Translations under genes and position numbers: made by a program
Notes under the pieces: model-generated
The model's database searches: none
Seen by the model: the letters and a program-made list of their open reading frames with translations, nothing else
Told to the model about the DNA's origin: nothing
Source: a virus
Length of the DNA stretch: 39,826 nucleotides
Virus record (IMG/VR): IMGVR_UViG_3300027608_000004
Location: 1 to 39,826 of that record
Reading direction: 5' to 3' (one strand)
Shown here: positions 26,600-37,000 of the stretch, piece by piece
Layout: each line of letters begins with the position of its first letter
How positions within the stretch are numbered: the first letter of the stretch is position 1

Positions 26600-27595
26600 T
26601 TAGTAAGCAATCTTGCCGTGTGCTTGTGGGTGCTTGCAAACAAGCGTTCCAGCAACGTCAACGAAGCCACGCTCGCCGCCACCTTGGTTCTCAAGACGAG
26701 TGCCTCCCATTGGGATCAAGGTGTTGAAACCAAGATACTTAGGGTTGAGGACGTAACCGACGTTGGTCGATGCGGTTGGCATACAGCTTGGGTTGCCATT
26801 GATGATTTTTACAATACCAAAGTCGGAATCATAGAGGTTGACCGAAAGCGTAATCGCCTTGCTGGTAGCGTCTTGATTGACATGATACACATTGTTCGTG
26901 CTGACGGATGGAGCGCGAGTGAAGCCACTGATGATTTGACGAAGCGCAGTATTCGCAACAAGCGTCAGGCTGTTCATTTCTCCATTCTTGCTGAAGATCG
27001 AACCCAACATGGTGTTGAAGGTCGATTCGGTAACAGTGGTAGCAAGGATCGAACCGGAAGGGGTGCGATAATCAGAAGGAACAGCATTAGTAGCTTGAGC
27101 GGTGGATTGAATCCACTTGCCAAGGCCACGCATACCGTAAGGAGTGCCAGCACCGTTCTCAACAGTCATTTCGTTGTCAGAAGCGATGGTTGCTTCGATG
27201 TCACGCTTGATTTCACGCATCGACTTTGCTTCAGCCTGAGCAACATTGGCAGGACCAACGCTGGTAACAGCTTGTTGCAGGTTCGACACGATGTAATCGC
27301 GGCGCATCAGTTGGATGTAGTTACCCAGACGAGCGCGATCAGCAAACTTGTCGCTGAACGAGGTAACGTCGGAACCTTCGGAAATACCAGTCGTAACTGG
27401 GGATGCGAGGGAATCAACAGTCCATTCGGTAAACGTAGAAGCTGCCTTACCTTTGGAGCAAAGGGACAGGATTGGGGTTTCTTCTGGAGCAAGGATAGCA
27501 AGTTCGTTGCTGAGATCCTCACGATTGGAGATTGCGGAACCCTTGCCAGTTTTGGCTTGGGGCGCGTTTGGTTGATAAGTAGCACTAATGGGCAT
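26600..27595 (-). CDS. Major capsid protein, SU10/DUF5309 type
   Basis: This 331-residue protein contains SNREDLSNELAILAPEETPI, then TEWTVDSLASP, RARLGNYIQLMRRDYIVSNL, KSMREIKRDIEATIASDN and a C-terminal VDVAGTLVCKHPQAHGKIAY. These are hallmarks of the SU10 major head protein/DUF5309 family with an HK97 fold. The preceding acidic scaffold gene and following decoration-like gene support it. It starts behind AAATATCAAATATC with no Shine-Dalgarno. Confidence 0.85.
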   Translation of the reverse strand: MPISATYQPNAPQAKTGKGSAISNREDLSNELAILAPEETPILSLCSKGKAASTFTEWTVDSLASPVTTGISEGSDVTSFSDKFADRARLGNYIQLMRRDYIVSNLQQAVTSVGPANVAQAEAKSMREIKRDIEATIASDNEMTVENGAGTPYGMRGLGKWIQSTAQATNAVPSDYRTPSGSILATTVTESTFNTMLGSIFSKNGEMNSLTLVANTALRQIISGFTRAPSVSTNNVYHVNQDATSKAITLSVNLYDSDFGIVKIINGNPSCMPTASTNVGYVLNPKYLGFNTLIPMGGTRLENQGGGERGFVDVAGTLVCKHPQAHGKIAY

Positions 27596-27614
27596 GATAT
27601 TTGATATTTAGAAG

Positions 27615-28649
27615 TTATTTGAATTTAGCGATTCTGGCAGCAATCCATTCTTCTGGGCTACCACTTTTTTCAAAGCGGTTATACGCATCTCCTACCTTAG
27701 CCTTTGCGGGGGAAGAAGACTTCGCTGCACCAGCACCGTATGGGGTCGAAGATGGATTTACCTTCAACTTACTTCCCATCGCTGATTGCGTCTTGATCTT
27801 CTTGTTTCCGTAAAGGGAACGAGCGGCGTGAGCCAAGATATATTCAATTTGGAATCCGATTTCTGGAACTTGCGCTTTAATGCGGTCGATCAACGGGTCC
27901 GACACCAGTGCCTTGTAGCTCTTCCCGATCTCGGACTCTTCGTCTTGGATCTCGGGGACTTCGCTCTTAGCTGCCTCTGAATACTGCTTGGACATTTCCT
28001 CATACTGGGCAATCTTAATAAGATGCTGTTGCTGGGCGGGAATGTATTTAGTCAGTGCTTCTCGGGCATTTCGGTTTGCTTTCCGAATTTGCTTTTTGCT
28101 GAACTCTTTATCGCCAACTACGATGATGTCGTCAGGACCATAATCTTCATGTTCCTCTAGGATTTCATCAGTAGTTTCAAGCGTCCGTTCAAGTTCGTCA
28201 TACTTTCCCTTTAGTTCTTCAAACGAAGTAACTTCACGGAATGGATTCTCGTCTTGAGGAATGCTCTTGGCTTGCGACTGAGGCTGGGATTGAATCTTCT
28301 CCTCCAAGGCTTTCTTTTGAGCGGTTAGCTCACCAATGCGTTGCAGCAATCGGCTTTTACCTTTTTTGGCTAAAGATTGAATTTGCTCAGTCGTAAGAGA
28401 CAGCAAGTCAATTTCGGACTCTTCTTCGGCTTCCTCTTCAGATTCTTCTTCGGACTCCTCATCTGACTCTTGGATCTCCTCGTCGTCTGGACTGGCAGGA
28501 TCTTCTTCAAGTTCTTCGGAATCGTCGGATTCTTCTTCGGGTTCTTCCTCGGGAGAGGTTTGTCGGGCCACACGTTGAGCGACAAGCTCCTCGAATGACA
28601 AATTAGACACCGATTCAATAGCTTCGGCGGTAGCTTCTGGATTACTCAT
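27615..28649 (-). CDS. Capsid scaffolding protein
   Basis: This 344-residue, strongly acidic protein has a low-complexity Glu/Ser/Asp tract at about residues 34-80 (EEEPEEESDDSEELEEDPAS and on), a long helical middle (IQSLAKKGKSRLLQRIGELT) and a basic C-terminus (GSKLKVNPSSTPYG, then RFEKSGSPEEWIAARIAKFK). A helical rod with a basic C-terminal coat-binding end, directly upstream of the capsid gene, is the usual scaffold arrangement. It should be absent from mature virions. Confidence 0.8.
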   Translation of the reverse strand: MSNPEATAEAIESVSNLSFEELVAQRVARQTSPEEEPEEESDDSEELEEDPASPDDEEIQESDEESEEESEEEAEEESEIDLLSLTTEQIQSLAKKGKSRLLQRIGELTAQKKALEEKIQSQPQSQAKSIPQDENPFREVTSFEELKGKYDELERTLETTDEILEEHEDYGPDDIIVVGDKEFSKKQIRKANRNAREALTKYIPAQQQHLIKIAQYEEMSKQYSEAAKSEVPEIQDEESEIGKSYKALVSDPLIDRIKAQVPEIGFQIEYILAHAARSLYGNKKIKTQSAMGSKLKVNPSSTPYGAGAAKSSSPAKAKVGDAYNRFEKSGSPEEWIAARIAKFK

Positions 28650-28713
28650 AATGTTTGTTTAGAACGCCATTTACGCTCGGCGATGCGTGTTCGTGAGTAA
28701 CCAACACTATAAT

Positions 28714-28741
28714 CCTTACTATGTCAAGCAATTTAGTAAGG
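28714..28741. promoter_or_regulatory. Inverted repeat CCTTACTA-N12-TAGTAAGG upstream of the scaffold gene
   Basis: Perfect 8-bp arms (28714-28721 and 28734-28741) flank a minus-strand GCTTGAC. TATAGT follows on the minus strand at 28706-28711. The gap between the scaffold start and the preceding terminator makes this a natural promoter-operator site for the capsid unit, but promoter spacing is not canonical. Confidence 0.45.
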
Positions 28742-28756
28742 TATGGAAATTGACAT

Positions 28757-28795
28757 AAAAAAGGCCGCAAGGGAAACGAAACCCCTGCGACCTTT
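28757..28795 (-). terminator. Intrinsic terminator before the capsid unit
   Basis: On the minus strand GGTCGCAGGGG, loop TTTCGTTT, CCCTTGCGGCC, then TTTTTT. The stem is strong with two wobble or mismatch positions. It would end transcripts of the packaging/portal genes and separates them from the scaffold-capsid unit. Confidence 0.8.
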
Positions 28796-28867
28796 GATAT
28801 GACAAGAACCCCCAAACACGAACCTTTCAGTCCGCTAAGGAGACTAAAGCAGATCCTTAATCATCTG

Positions 28868-29083
28868 TCAAGCATTCCCTTGAGACAGCAAAGACAGCAG
28901 TTCATCAAGGGTGGAAACACTTCCAACAATTTTCATAACTTCATTAGGCTCAACACATTGGCGAAGATCAGCAAAGAACCTCTCGCGCTCCTCGCGAATG
29001 AACTGGATAATTGCTTTGAACTCATCACGATCGGATAGGGACTCGATTGCTTGCTGGACTGTTGGTTTAGGTAACGTCGTCAT
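28868..29083 (-). CDS. Small late hypothetical protein
   Basis: This 71-residue helical protein begins MTTLPKPTVQQAIESLSDRD and contains AIIQFIREERERFFADLRQC. This pattern recurs in short phage proteins near portal genes. Its function is unknown. Leader is AT-rich (AATCAAATAAT). Confidence 0.6.
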   Translation of the reverse strand: MTTLPKPTVQQAIESLSDRDEFKAIIQFIREERERFFADLRQCVEPNEVMKIVGSVSTLDELLSLLSQGNA

Positions 29084-29084
29084 A

Positions 29085-29318
29085 TTATTTGATTAGCTTG
29101 CGAGTAGTGGATGATTGACTTCCGCGAGCTTTGCGCTCTACTGCTCCACGAAGGCGAGCGGCATGGCGAGGATCTTTACCAATTTGATAAAAAGTAATGC
29201 CTCCTTGTGTGGGTGGACTGACATAAATTGGGGTGCTTCCAGCACTTCCAGTATTTTTTCGAATTATAGCCTCGGCTTCTTTTGCTAATTGCATTTCTGT
29301 TTTTCTTTTTGCTGGCAT
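29085..29318 (-). CDS. Small basic late protein, hypothetical
   Basis: This 77-residue protein begins MPAKRKTEMQLAKEAEAIIR and ends in a basic stretch (RGAVERKARGSQSSTTRKLI). It lies directly downstream of the portal gene. It could bind DNA or the portal. No family recognised. Confidence 0.55.
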   Translation of the reverse strand: MPAKRKTEMQLAKEAEAIIRKNTGSAGSTPIYVSPPTQGGITFYQIGKDPRHAARLRGAVERKARGSQSSTTRKLIK

Positions 29319-29354
29319 AATTTTAGGTGGTTAGTTTTTTATTTATTTGAGATT

Positions 29355-31421
29355 TTACTGCTTCATTTCCTGCGTTGTTACTCCGCCCATTTGAGCCGGA
29401 TTTGTGCCAATTTTGCCAATTTCGGCGTTCTGAGCTTGTTGCATCATAAATTGATACTGCTCCATATATTTCTGAAGGCGTCCAGCGAACGCTTCATCAG
29501 ACTGAGCTCGTTGAGCAATATCAGGTTGCTGAACATAGGCTTGAACCATCTGCATAGCGATTTGTGCGCCGTTTGCTTGGGCCGGAACTTCGATGCCAGC
29601 AAAGATCTTTGCAAGGTCATCAGTGACGTTCTTAGCGACCTTCTGCTGTGCTTCTTCAACTGGCTGCAGCACGTAGTCCGCGAAAATTGGGTTGATCGAG
29701 GAGGCTGTGAACTCAAGGAGCTTGTTGACATCAAGGATTCCATTCCGATCAAGTTGGACAAGAGAAACCATGTTCTTGAGTTGCGTCTCGGATGTTTCTG
29801 GATCGGTGGACAAAGAATCAAACGACACCGTAATGCTGAAGTTCTCGTCAGGACTTCCTTTGGTCATCGTCTGAGGATTTGGATTCCCTGTGACTTGGAA
29901 GAATACCTCATCAGGACCCATGCGTTGATACAGCTTCCAAGCCATATTGAGCACGTCACGAACATGATCCAAAAATTTGCCAATGTAGAACTGTTGGCGG
30001 GCTGCAGTAAGCGGGTTGGTTAAATCAAGACCAACGGCACGATCCGCTTGCGCCCGCATCGACATCTCAGCTTCAACCGATCCTTGATCCATTTGAGGAA
30101 CCGGACCCCAAGCAATCTCACCAAGACGACGGTAAGGGACACGGCGCCCTGGACCCCAATCAGACGGCGGACGTCCAGCAGGGTGCATTAGTGGGGGCAA
30201 CGTAGCCAGTGAAGCTCGGTCAATCCGGCTATCACGCTCAGTCTTGATCTGCATTTGCGCGCCACGGAGGACATCCGAGAATGTCTGGACCTCATACATG
30301 CGCTTCTGGTCATTTGCTAAGCGGGTCACTACAAACGGGTAATCGTCGTATCCATTGAGGAGTTCATGCTTTGCGTAGCCTTCCGTTTGTGGGTGAAACA
30401 CGGTGCAATAGATACCTTCGCTGCCGTCTTCCTCGTCAATCAAACGCTGGTAGCCATAGACAACCATTACCAAGTCGTTGTCATCAGTAATTGGGAGTCG
30501 AGTTACCGTCTTTACCTTCTCGCCATCGAGATACATGGAATCTTTCCCGCGAAGGTTTGAGATTGCGTGATCAACCCACTTGCGGTCCCATCCTTCATTT
30601 GTTGCCTTTTTCTCAAGTTCCTGAGCAGTCAAGAACGTGCGCCAGAAGATATACGGAGCGCGTTGAGGATCGGAAACATAAGGTGGAAAAACCACCTCGC
30701 CATCTGGAGCGCAAGAATAGACAATCGGGCAATCGACGGTTTGACGAGGAAGCGGGATCTCCGCCATTCCTGTTTTCCGCATGTCTCTGATTGCCTTCTT
30801 CGCACGCTTGTTCGACAGGTCTGGAAAAGCTTGCTGGATCAAGCCAAGCAGCATTTCGTCATCATTCCCGTCAATAATAAGATTGGCTAGATCAGGGGAT
30901 TGTTGGGCAATTTGTTCAATGGTTACTTGTTGTAAATATGTCCTTTTTTCTTGCTTCCATCCGACATATGATACCATAATCCCCTTCTCTAGCAAATAGT
31001 TCGCTCCAAGTTCCATCTGGTTCTTGAAGTCTGGAATATAAGTCGAACGCATCCATTTAAGGAACGAAGACACCATAGATGCTCGCGGCATTGAGGCCAT
31101 AGACGTTGGGAACGCCTTAATGTGGCTGCGTTGAAGCGCTTGGTCAAACAAGGACACATACATGTCAATCCGTTCGCCAACTACGTTCACTTCTTGATCT
31201 GAAGCTCCCTGCCACGGAAAAGCATTCGCGCCGTTCTTTCGCAAATCGTCAGACTTCCCGTCCCAGATATTGCGCCGATCATTGTAAGACCTAAGACAAG
31301 ACTCGAAATAATAGTCAAGATCAATCAAGCAGGTATCGTAAGCGTCGGCTAGCGCGCCAACATCCGGCTCTTTATCCGCATAGATAAGAGCGTCATCTTC
31401 TACTTTTTGTGATTCAATCAT
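29355..31421 (-). CDS. Portal protein
   Basis: This 688-residue protein matches large portal proteins of podovirus/SU10-like phages: an N-terminal FESCLRSYNDRRNIWDGKSD, WQGASDQEVNVVGERIDMYV, then DQKRMYEVQTFSDVLRGAQM and QIKTERDSRIDR in the middle. A Gln-rich helical C-terminus (AQRAQSDEAFAGRLQKYMEQ) fits the barrel/crown. It forms the dodecameric DNA channel and the nucleus for head assembly. It follows the terminase genes in transcription order, with a short gene between. ATGA overlap at its start. Confidence 0.85.
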   Translation of the reverse strand: MIESQKVEDDALIYADKEPDVGALADAYDTCLIDLDYYFESCLRSYNDRRNIWDGKSDDLRKNGANAFPWQGASDQEVNVVGERIDMYVSLFDQALQRSHIKAFPTSMASMPRASMVSSFLKWMRSTYIPDFKNQMELGANYLLEKGIMVSYVGWKQEKRTYLQQVTIEQIAQQSPDLANLIIDGNDDEMLLGLIQQAFPDLSNKRAKKAIRDMRKTGMAEIPLPRQTVDCPIVYSCAPDGEVVFPPYVSDPQRAPYIFWRTFLTAQELEKKATNEGWDRKWVDHAISNLRGKDSMYLDGEKVKTVTRLPITDDNDLVMVVYGYQRLIDEEDGSEGIYCTVFHPQTEGYAKHELLNGYDDYPFVVTRLANDQKRMYEVQTFSDVLRGAQMQIKTERDSRIDRASLATLPPLMHPAGRPPSDWGPGRRVPYRRLGEIAWGPVPQMDQGSVEAEMSMRAQADRAVGLDLTNPLTAARQQFYIGKFLDHVRDVLNMAWKLYQRMGPDEVFFQVTGNPNPQTMTKGSPDENFSITVSFDSLSTDPETSETQLKNMVSLVQLDRNGILDVNKLLEFTASSINPIFADYVLQPVEEAQQKVAKNVTDDLAKIFAGIEVPAQANGAQIAMQMVQAYVQQPDIAQRAQSDEAFAGRLQKYMEQYQFMMQQAQNAEIGKIGTNPAQMGGVTTQEMKQ

Positions 31422-31705
31422 GATACGTATTCGTAATAGTCTTCAGGGTCGGCAGATACTAAGCACACTTTGATGCGTTTGCCAAGGAGTTTCTGAGATA
31501 TGCGTGATGAGCATTTGACAGGGACAGCTAGGCCATCCATGCGAACAATCACCCAGCTTGTGTTGCTACACATACGGATTACCGTGAATTGGTCTTCAAT
31601 TTGCTGGTCAATAAGACTATTTAGACTGCATGTAGAATCTTCAACAATTAGGAACTTCTTGGCCGGACGACCCCGTTTCGCTGCTTTTTTTGCTTGTGTT
31701 TTCAT
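31418..31705 (-). CDS. Small basic protein between terminase and portal, hypothetical
   Basis: This 95-residue protein has a basic N-terminus with an AT-hook-like RGRP (MKTQAKKAAKRGRPAKKFLI) and a beta-rich remainder (FTVIRMCSNTSWVIVRMDGL). Start chosen at MKTQ (31705), one base after the terminase stop. It may be a DNA-binding packaging accessory (inference). Confidence 0.55.
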   Translation of the reverse strand: MKTQAKKAAKRGRPAKKFLIVEDSTCSLNSLIDQQIEDQFTVIRMCSNTSWVIVRMDGLAVPVKCSSRISQKLLGKRIKVCLVSADPEDYYEYVS

Positions 31706-31706
31706 A

Positions 31707-33305
31707 CTAATATCCACCAGACCCATGAGTTGTAACAAATGACTGGCTATTGTCAACATGATCGAGATTGGCTATCGCTGCATACCTGCAAACGTCAATT
31801 GGGTCTTTCCACGCTTCTTTAAGCCCGCCTTCGCCAGTGTATTCGGACAACGCCTGAATGATGTTCTCGCAGTCGGAACTGACGTAGAATTTGGGACGAT
31901 TGACGGAATCCAGAGGCTTGCTGGTATCCCACGACATCTTGCCGATAAGTGCCTGAAGTCCATCGTCAATATCAAGCCCCGGCGCTGGAATGCAGACCAT
32001 GCCTGACTCGTTCAAGTCCTCAATAATCGAGGAAGATCCATCTTGGACCTGATATTTGGCGGCTCCAAGGCGAGGATCAATAAGACGTTCAAAGATTTCC
32101 TCTTCGCCCTCCATCTCCTGAATGGCCTCAATGTAGTCCCTAATGCCGAATCCTTGACCCTTAGATCCCGGTCCCGGCATCCACTTCCCGCTTTTCCATT
32201 CTGCCCAGTCACCAACGTCAACTCCCGGCCACTCGCGGTAAACCCAAAATGTCCCAGTCTCGTCAATGGCTATCCAGCACATGAACCAGTTCTTTGCCCC
32301 AGCCGGGTCAATCACATGGTATCGAGTGATGTTTGCAGTCGGAATCTTGTCTGGAGGCACGACGTTGACCACTTTATTGAATTTGGGGAACTTGGTTGCG
32401 TGCGACTTCATCGGCACACCATAGGCGCGAATGAGGATTTCTTCGCGTGTTCGTCCAGAAAGTGTTTCCTTGATGCGCTCGTATCCGCCGAAAGCATTGT
32501 CCTGAGAATGAAAGTAATGCACTGAAGCATTTAGCTTTTTTGACTTCTGGACGTATGGAACTAGCTCACCGTTAAGCAGTTCTGCGGGACGGGACTCAAT
32601 TGTAGTGGCTCCATCGAGATATTCTTTGATGACTTCCGTCCAGCCGTCAATGGGTGTGAACGTCACTAGCATCTTGGCGTTTCTTGTTGCAAGACGAAAC
32701 CGAAGCGTATTGATCAATTCTGGCCCTAAAAGGTATTCGTCCAGCCATACTCCAACATTGTGCCACACTGAATTCTTTGATCCAAGTTCCGCACCTTCAA
32801 GAATGGTTGGATTGTTTTGATACTGAGAATACGTCTTGAAAATGATTTGTGATCCATTTGGAAGGATCAATGAAGAGTCGGTAAATCCAGTCTTCTTCTT
32901 ATACGAGATGTAAGTGTTCGCGCTTGTCTGCTTGGTCTTGAGGTTCTCTGGTAGCCAGTCCCACACAGCGCTTTGTTGCTGGCGAATACTCACCTCTGAT
33001 GTCTGAGCAAAGCAGAAGATTTCAGACTTAGGATTCTCGATGGCAGCGCGGACAACTGAGAAAGCACCCCACTGCGTCTTGCCGCTGCGATTTCCGCCTA
33101 GTGCCAAGATTTCGTTGACGTCATGAAGCTGTTCTTCGGCCTTGCTCCAATGAGGAAGCCTGAAACCATAGTGGTAGGGGTCTTTCTCGGCATTCTCAAT
33201 GGCTTCATGGTAAACTGAATGAAGACTTGCCAATTCTTCAGGTTCCATTGCCGCCATTTCCTCATCGGTTGGCGGAGACAAAATCGCATGTTTTTTCCAA
33301 ATCAT
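31707..33305 (-). CDS. terL: Terminase large subunit
   Basis: This 532-residue protein has Walker A GGNRSGKT at residues 70-77, Walker B VGVWLDEYLL near 180-190 and VTFTPIDGW after it (coupling motif region). The RNase H-type nuclease domain has Asp in RYHVIDPAGAKNWFMCW and ERLIDPRLGAAKYQ, and a C-terminal DVCRYAAIAN. It is the ATP-driven DNA packaging motor and headful or end-cutting nuclease. The adjacent small subunit gene overlaps its start. Confidence 0.9.
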   Translation of the reverse strand: MIWKKHAILSPPTDEEMAAMEPEELASLHSVYHEAIENAEKDPYHYGFRLPHWSKAEEQLHDVNEILALGGNRSGKTQWGAFSVVRAAIENPKSEIFCFAQTSEVSIRQQQSAVWDWLPENLKTKQTSANTYISYKKKTGFTDSSLILPNGSQIIFKTYSQYQNNPTILEGAELGSKNSVWHNVGVWLDEYLLGPELINTLRFRLATRNAKMLVTFTPIDGWTEVIKEYLDGATTIESRPAELLNGELVPYVQKSKKLNASVHYFHSQDNAFGGYERIKETLSGRTREEILIRAYGVPMKSHATKFPKFNKVVNVVPPDKIPTANITRYHVIDPAGAKNWFMCWIAIDETGTFWVYREWPGVDVGDWAEWKSGKWMPGPGSKGQGFGIRDYIEAIQEMEGEEEIFERLIDPRLGAAKYQVQDGSSSIIEDLNESGMVCIPAPGLDIDDGLQALIGKMSWDTSKPLDSVNRPKFYVSSDCENIIQALSEYTGEGGLKEAWKDPIDVCRYAAIANLDHVDNSQSFVTTHGSGGY

Positions 33306-33880
33306 ACGATTTCAGCTTCAATTGCACGTTCTCTGATCTTGTCAGCAATTCGCGTTCTGGCTTCTGAAATCATCTTGGCTGCATCATCCAGACTAGCACC
33401 CTTGCGATGTTCCACAATTGACGACGCCATTCCAGTAAGTTGCGCTGCCTTGTCAGTCAAGATGCCCACCGTCACTGCTAGCTTGTCAGGACTAATCTTA
33501 GCAAGCTCATCGGGATTATCAAACAATTGTTGGGAACGCTCAAAGAGCAAGTCCGTGTAATCCTGCGCCGCAATCGCGTATCTCATCGAGAACTCCTTGC
33601 GCTTCGTCTCCAGCGTATCGTTGTGACGCCATTGCAGGCCCCTGATCGTCTCTCTGCCAAGCCCCGTCTTCTTCTGGATGTCGGTTATCCTCGCACCTTG
33701 CGCGGCCAGCCAAAGGGCCATTGCCGCTTTGTTTGGAGCATAGTGTTCCACACACGTTCCCGGATTAAGTCGAGCACGTTCCTGAACCTCAAGAAACCAA
33801 GCAGTCTTGTCGGCGCGTTCGTCAACATATTCAGCTTTCAGCTTCTCGTTTGGGTCAATTGGTGCTGGTTCAGGCGTCAC
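33302..33880 (-). CDS. terS: Terminase small subunit
   Basis: This 192-residue protein contains RLNPGTCVEHYAPNKAAMAL and ITDIQKKTGLGRETIRGLQW, a helix-turn-helix that would read the packaging site. A long helical oligomerisation region follows and a C-terminal RIADKIRERAIEAEIV. The start codon is GTG (33878-33880) in a GTGA overlap with the previous stop. Position and length fit a small terminase. Confidence 0.75.
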   Translation of the reverse strand: MTPEPAPIDPNEKLKAEYVDERADKTAWFLEVQERARLNPGTCVEHYAPNKAAMALWLAAQGARITDIQKKTGLGRETIRGLQWRHNDTLETKRKEFSMRYAIAAQDYTDLLFERSQQLFDNPDELAKISPDKLAVTVGILTDKAAQLTGMASSIVEHRKGASLDDAAKMISEARTRIADKIRERAIEAEIV

Positions 33881-34005
33881 TTGGTTTTTTTAACCTTTAC
33901 CTTGCCAGTGTGCAACTCTTTTTTCAGCTTCGTTTGTTGCTTGCTAGTCAATGGCGATCCCTTACTGAGCAAATATCCAACCTGCTTCTTACTTTTGGTT
34001 TTCAT
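33877..34005 (-). CDS. Very small basic protein upstream of the terminase genes
   Basis: This 42-residue, lysine-rich protein begins MKTKSKKQVGYLLSKGSPLT and ends ELHTGKVKVKKTK. It is joined by overlaps to the ejection protein gene (ATGA) and the small terminase gene (GTGA). The composition suggests DNA binding, perhaps an internal virion or packaging accessory. Confidence 0.65.
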   Translation of the reverse strand: MKTKSKKQVGYLLSKGSPLTSKQQTKLKKELHTGKVKVKKTK

Positions 34006-37000
34006 TTTGAGTCAATTTCAGATTGGGCTTCAGCCTCGCTCTCTTTGATCCCATTGATCATTTTTGACATAGCTTCCGCAAAAGGTGGATCATTACCCAT
34101 TTGGTCGGTTATTTCTGCTAGCCCCGCCTTAGTCGTGAGCATTTTAGCAATCATACTTGAATACGCCTTTTCTGTGGCTGCCGACCCAACATCACGGGCG
34201 ATAACATCCAAGAATGGTTCAAGTGCTCCACGACCAAACGCAGCAGACATTATTCTGTTTTGAACAAATGATCCAAGCCCTTCGGCAAGATACGCTGAAA
34301 CTCCTCCGGCTCCAACAACTGCTCTTACCTCGTTTGAGTTTGTTTTTTTGCCAGAAGCCTGTGATGCCTGAATCATTTTTTGCGCTGCAACAAATTTATT
34401 AGTAGTTCTGTCGCCAAGAACAAGTTTCATTTTTTTAATTAACTCCCGACCTTCTTGACTTGATGCTTGCCCGGGAAGTTGTCCAGTGTCTTTCAGGAAT
34501 CTTCCGGCATCGGGCATGGCAATAAACGGTGCTTTCGCAAGTGGTTTCCCAGTTGCAGAGTAAGACCCTAAAAGCTCATACATGAAATCTTTTGAAAATG
34601 CTTTGCGCTCCTCAACTGGCATTGAATACCAAATTTTTGAAACGTTGCCCGACGAAACGTTTTTAGATATTGCTGATGATGCAAGTTCTCCATTTGTGAG
34701 CTTGTCCCATCTTTTATTGATGGCCAACTCAATAATTTTATTGTCTGCGAATTTTTCTAATTCTTCCTCAGCCGCTTTTTTCTGGGCAATGGTTGAAATA
34801 ACCTTTTTTGTTTGATCTTCTCCAATGGCGGAAGACAACATTGATATGTCACCACTCGTCAAGTTGTCCACGTTCAACCTTTGAACTTGGAACGCTCTAT
34901 TCAGATCGTCAAGTTTCTTCGACATTGTTTTTCCAGCAGAATCACCCCAAAGAGCATTAATCATCTCTGGATTATAGTCAATAGTTTTTGGCGCAACTCC
35001 GGCTTTAGATGTAAGGCCAATACTTGAAAAATAAGCCTGTTTTAATTGTTCTCTTATTGCTGGCTCAACTGAATTCCCTTCAGCATCTTTAGCTAGGCTG
35101 ACTGCCCGCAAAACATCAGTAGTGTTTCTTGGGTCTGAAAGCGCATTATCAACAATTTGAGATGGAGATAATTTAGTGTCACCAAGTGCTTGTTTCAAGG
35201 CAGCTCCAGGAGATGTTCTCTCATAAAGCAAGCGGTCTGAGGAATGTGACGCATTCACTGCTTTCCACTTATCCAACATTCCTTTTCCTTCTGCTAAACC
35301 ATCAACATATTTGTTGAATTTCGTTGAAATCAGAGATGCCAAGTTTTTGGAAGGATCTCCTTTTCCTGTTGTTCCACCAGCTGGAACGGCAGCAGCCAGT
35401 TCTTTTTGTAGTGAAGCAACATCTTGGAAAGTAAGTGAATTCCCAAATTTAGAAAGCTCATCAAGATTGGCCTGAACCTCTGGAGTAAGTTTGGTTTCCC
35501 CACTTTGAATCTTGCTTCTTAATTCTTTTGCCAATACTGAATTTTGCTTCAAGTCGTCAATTCGACCCATAAGTGAATAAATGCCACTGGCATCAGTTGT
35601 TTTAAATCCTTCGCGCCTTGTCTCGTTCAACAACGAACTAATTTTTTTCTTGGCGTCATCAAATGAAACATCTGCTCCAGCCCTGTCCATTTCGTCATAG
35701 AAATCATCATAGTTTTTTTGGTTTATTTTGATTTCCGTGTCCTCGGCTTCACGAAGTAACTTGTTTAGTGCCTTACCTGCTGGCTCCTTGTTAAATTGCT
35801 GGACTTGAAGTTTTTCAAGTTTGCGATCAAAATGCTGAGTTAGCATATTTTTCGCTCGTTGGTCTTTTCCCGCTATTTCGTCAACAAGACTCGCTTGCTG
35901 TTGTTTAAGCCTTGCTATTCCACTTTGAGCAATGCGTTCTGGATTACCTGCACCATTCCAAGATTGAACAATGTTTCCAAGTTGCTCCATGTTCTTGTTT
36001 AGCCGTTGAGCGTTGAGACTACCGGGATACATTGAACTTAGGATTTTTTGAGATTCCAAGGCGGCCTCTCCAAATTTGGCACCAACTGGGACCTCGACAT
36101 TATATCCAGATGATTCTAATATATTGCTTGCATTCTTTAAACTTCGCTCAAGCTCATTTACTACGGGACGACCCATCCTTCTAGATATGAATTTAGATGT
36201 TCCCGCAGTAGCTACATCAATAGGAAACGATATCGCTCCACCAATACCTTGTCTTGTTATAACTTCCATTGGTTGCAAATCAACACCAAGAGCTTTTCTG
36301 ATTGCTATGTCTTGCAGTCCAGATGTTGCCGCATAAAGTCCGGAACTTAACGCAGCAGAACCAAAAACACTTGGTGCGCCAGCAATCCCTCCACCAACTG
36401 CCGCTACTGTTGGCAACGCTTGAGTTGATGCCCCAGCCCCAAAAGCAGCAACATCTCCCCATGTTGTCCCGTAATCATTTGCCTTTATGAATTTGTCACC
36501 CTTGCGGACGAACGCTTCATTTTTACCATCGACAACAACAGGAACAACCTCTTTGTATTTACCTTTGAGCCATGACACGCGATCTTCATCTGTCGGCAAT
36601 GCAGCAAGAGCAAATCGTTCTTTCCCACTCAAACCGGAGTCAATATCAATATTTTCAGGATCAACATTAAACGCTCGGCTAGCAACATCAATCAGATTTG
36701 ACCTTGTTTGCTCTTGGTTGACTACCGGTGACTGAAAGTAAGAAGCATAAGAAGATGGATACTTTGGCATCGGCATAGTTGTTTGCCTAGATACGTAACT
36801 TCCTTCTTCCAGTTCTTTAAATGATTCTTTCTGTGACTCTTGAAGTTTTCCTTTTTCTGTTTCTTGCTGTTGGGCAAAAGATGACTCAAGATCCATTTTT
36901 GCATTGTTTAGCAAAATGAGATCATTTAGATAGTCTGCCTTTTGATCCGAGTTTTCTGCATTTTCCAATGCAAATCCAACTCCCCGAATAGCTTCTGAGA

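Noticed and set aside
26618-27604. Long plus-strand open frame opposite the major capsid gene
   Set aside because: It is antisense to a well supported capsid gene and has no recognisable protein content; a shadow of codon bias.
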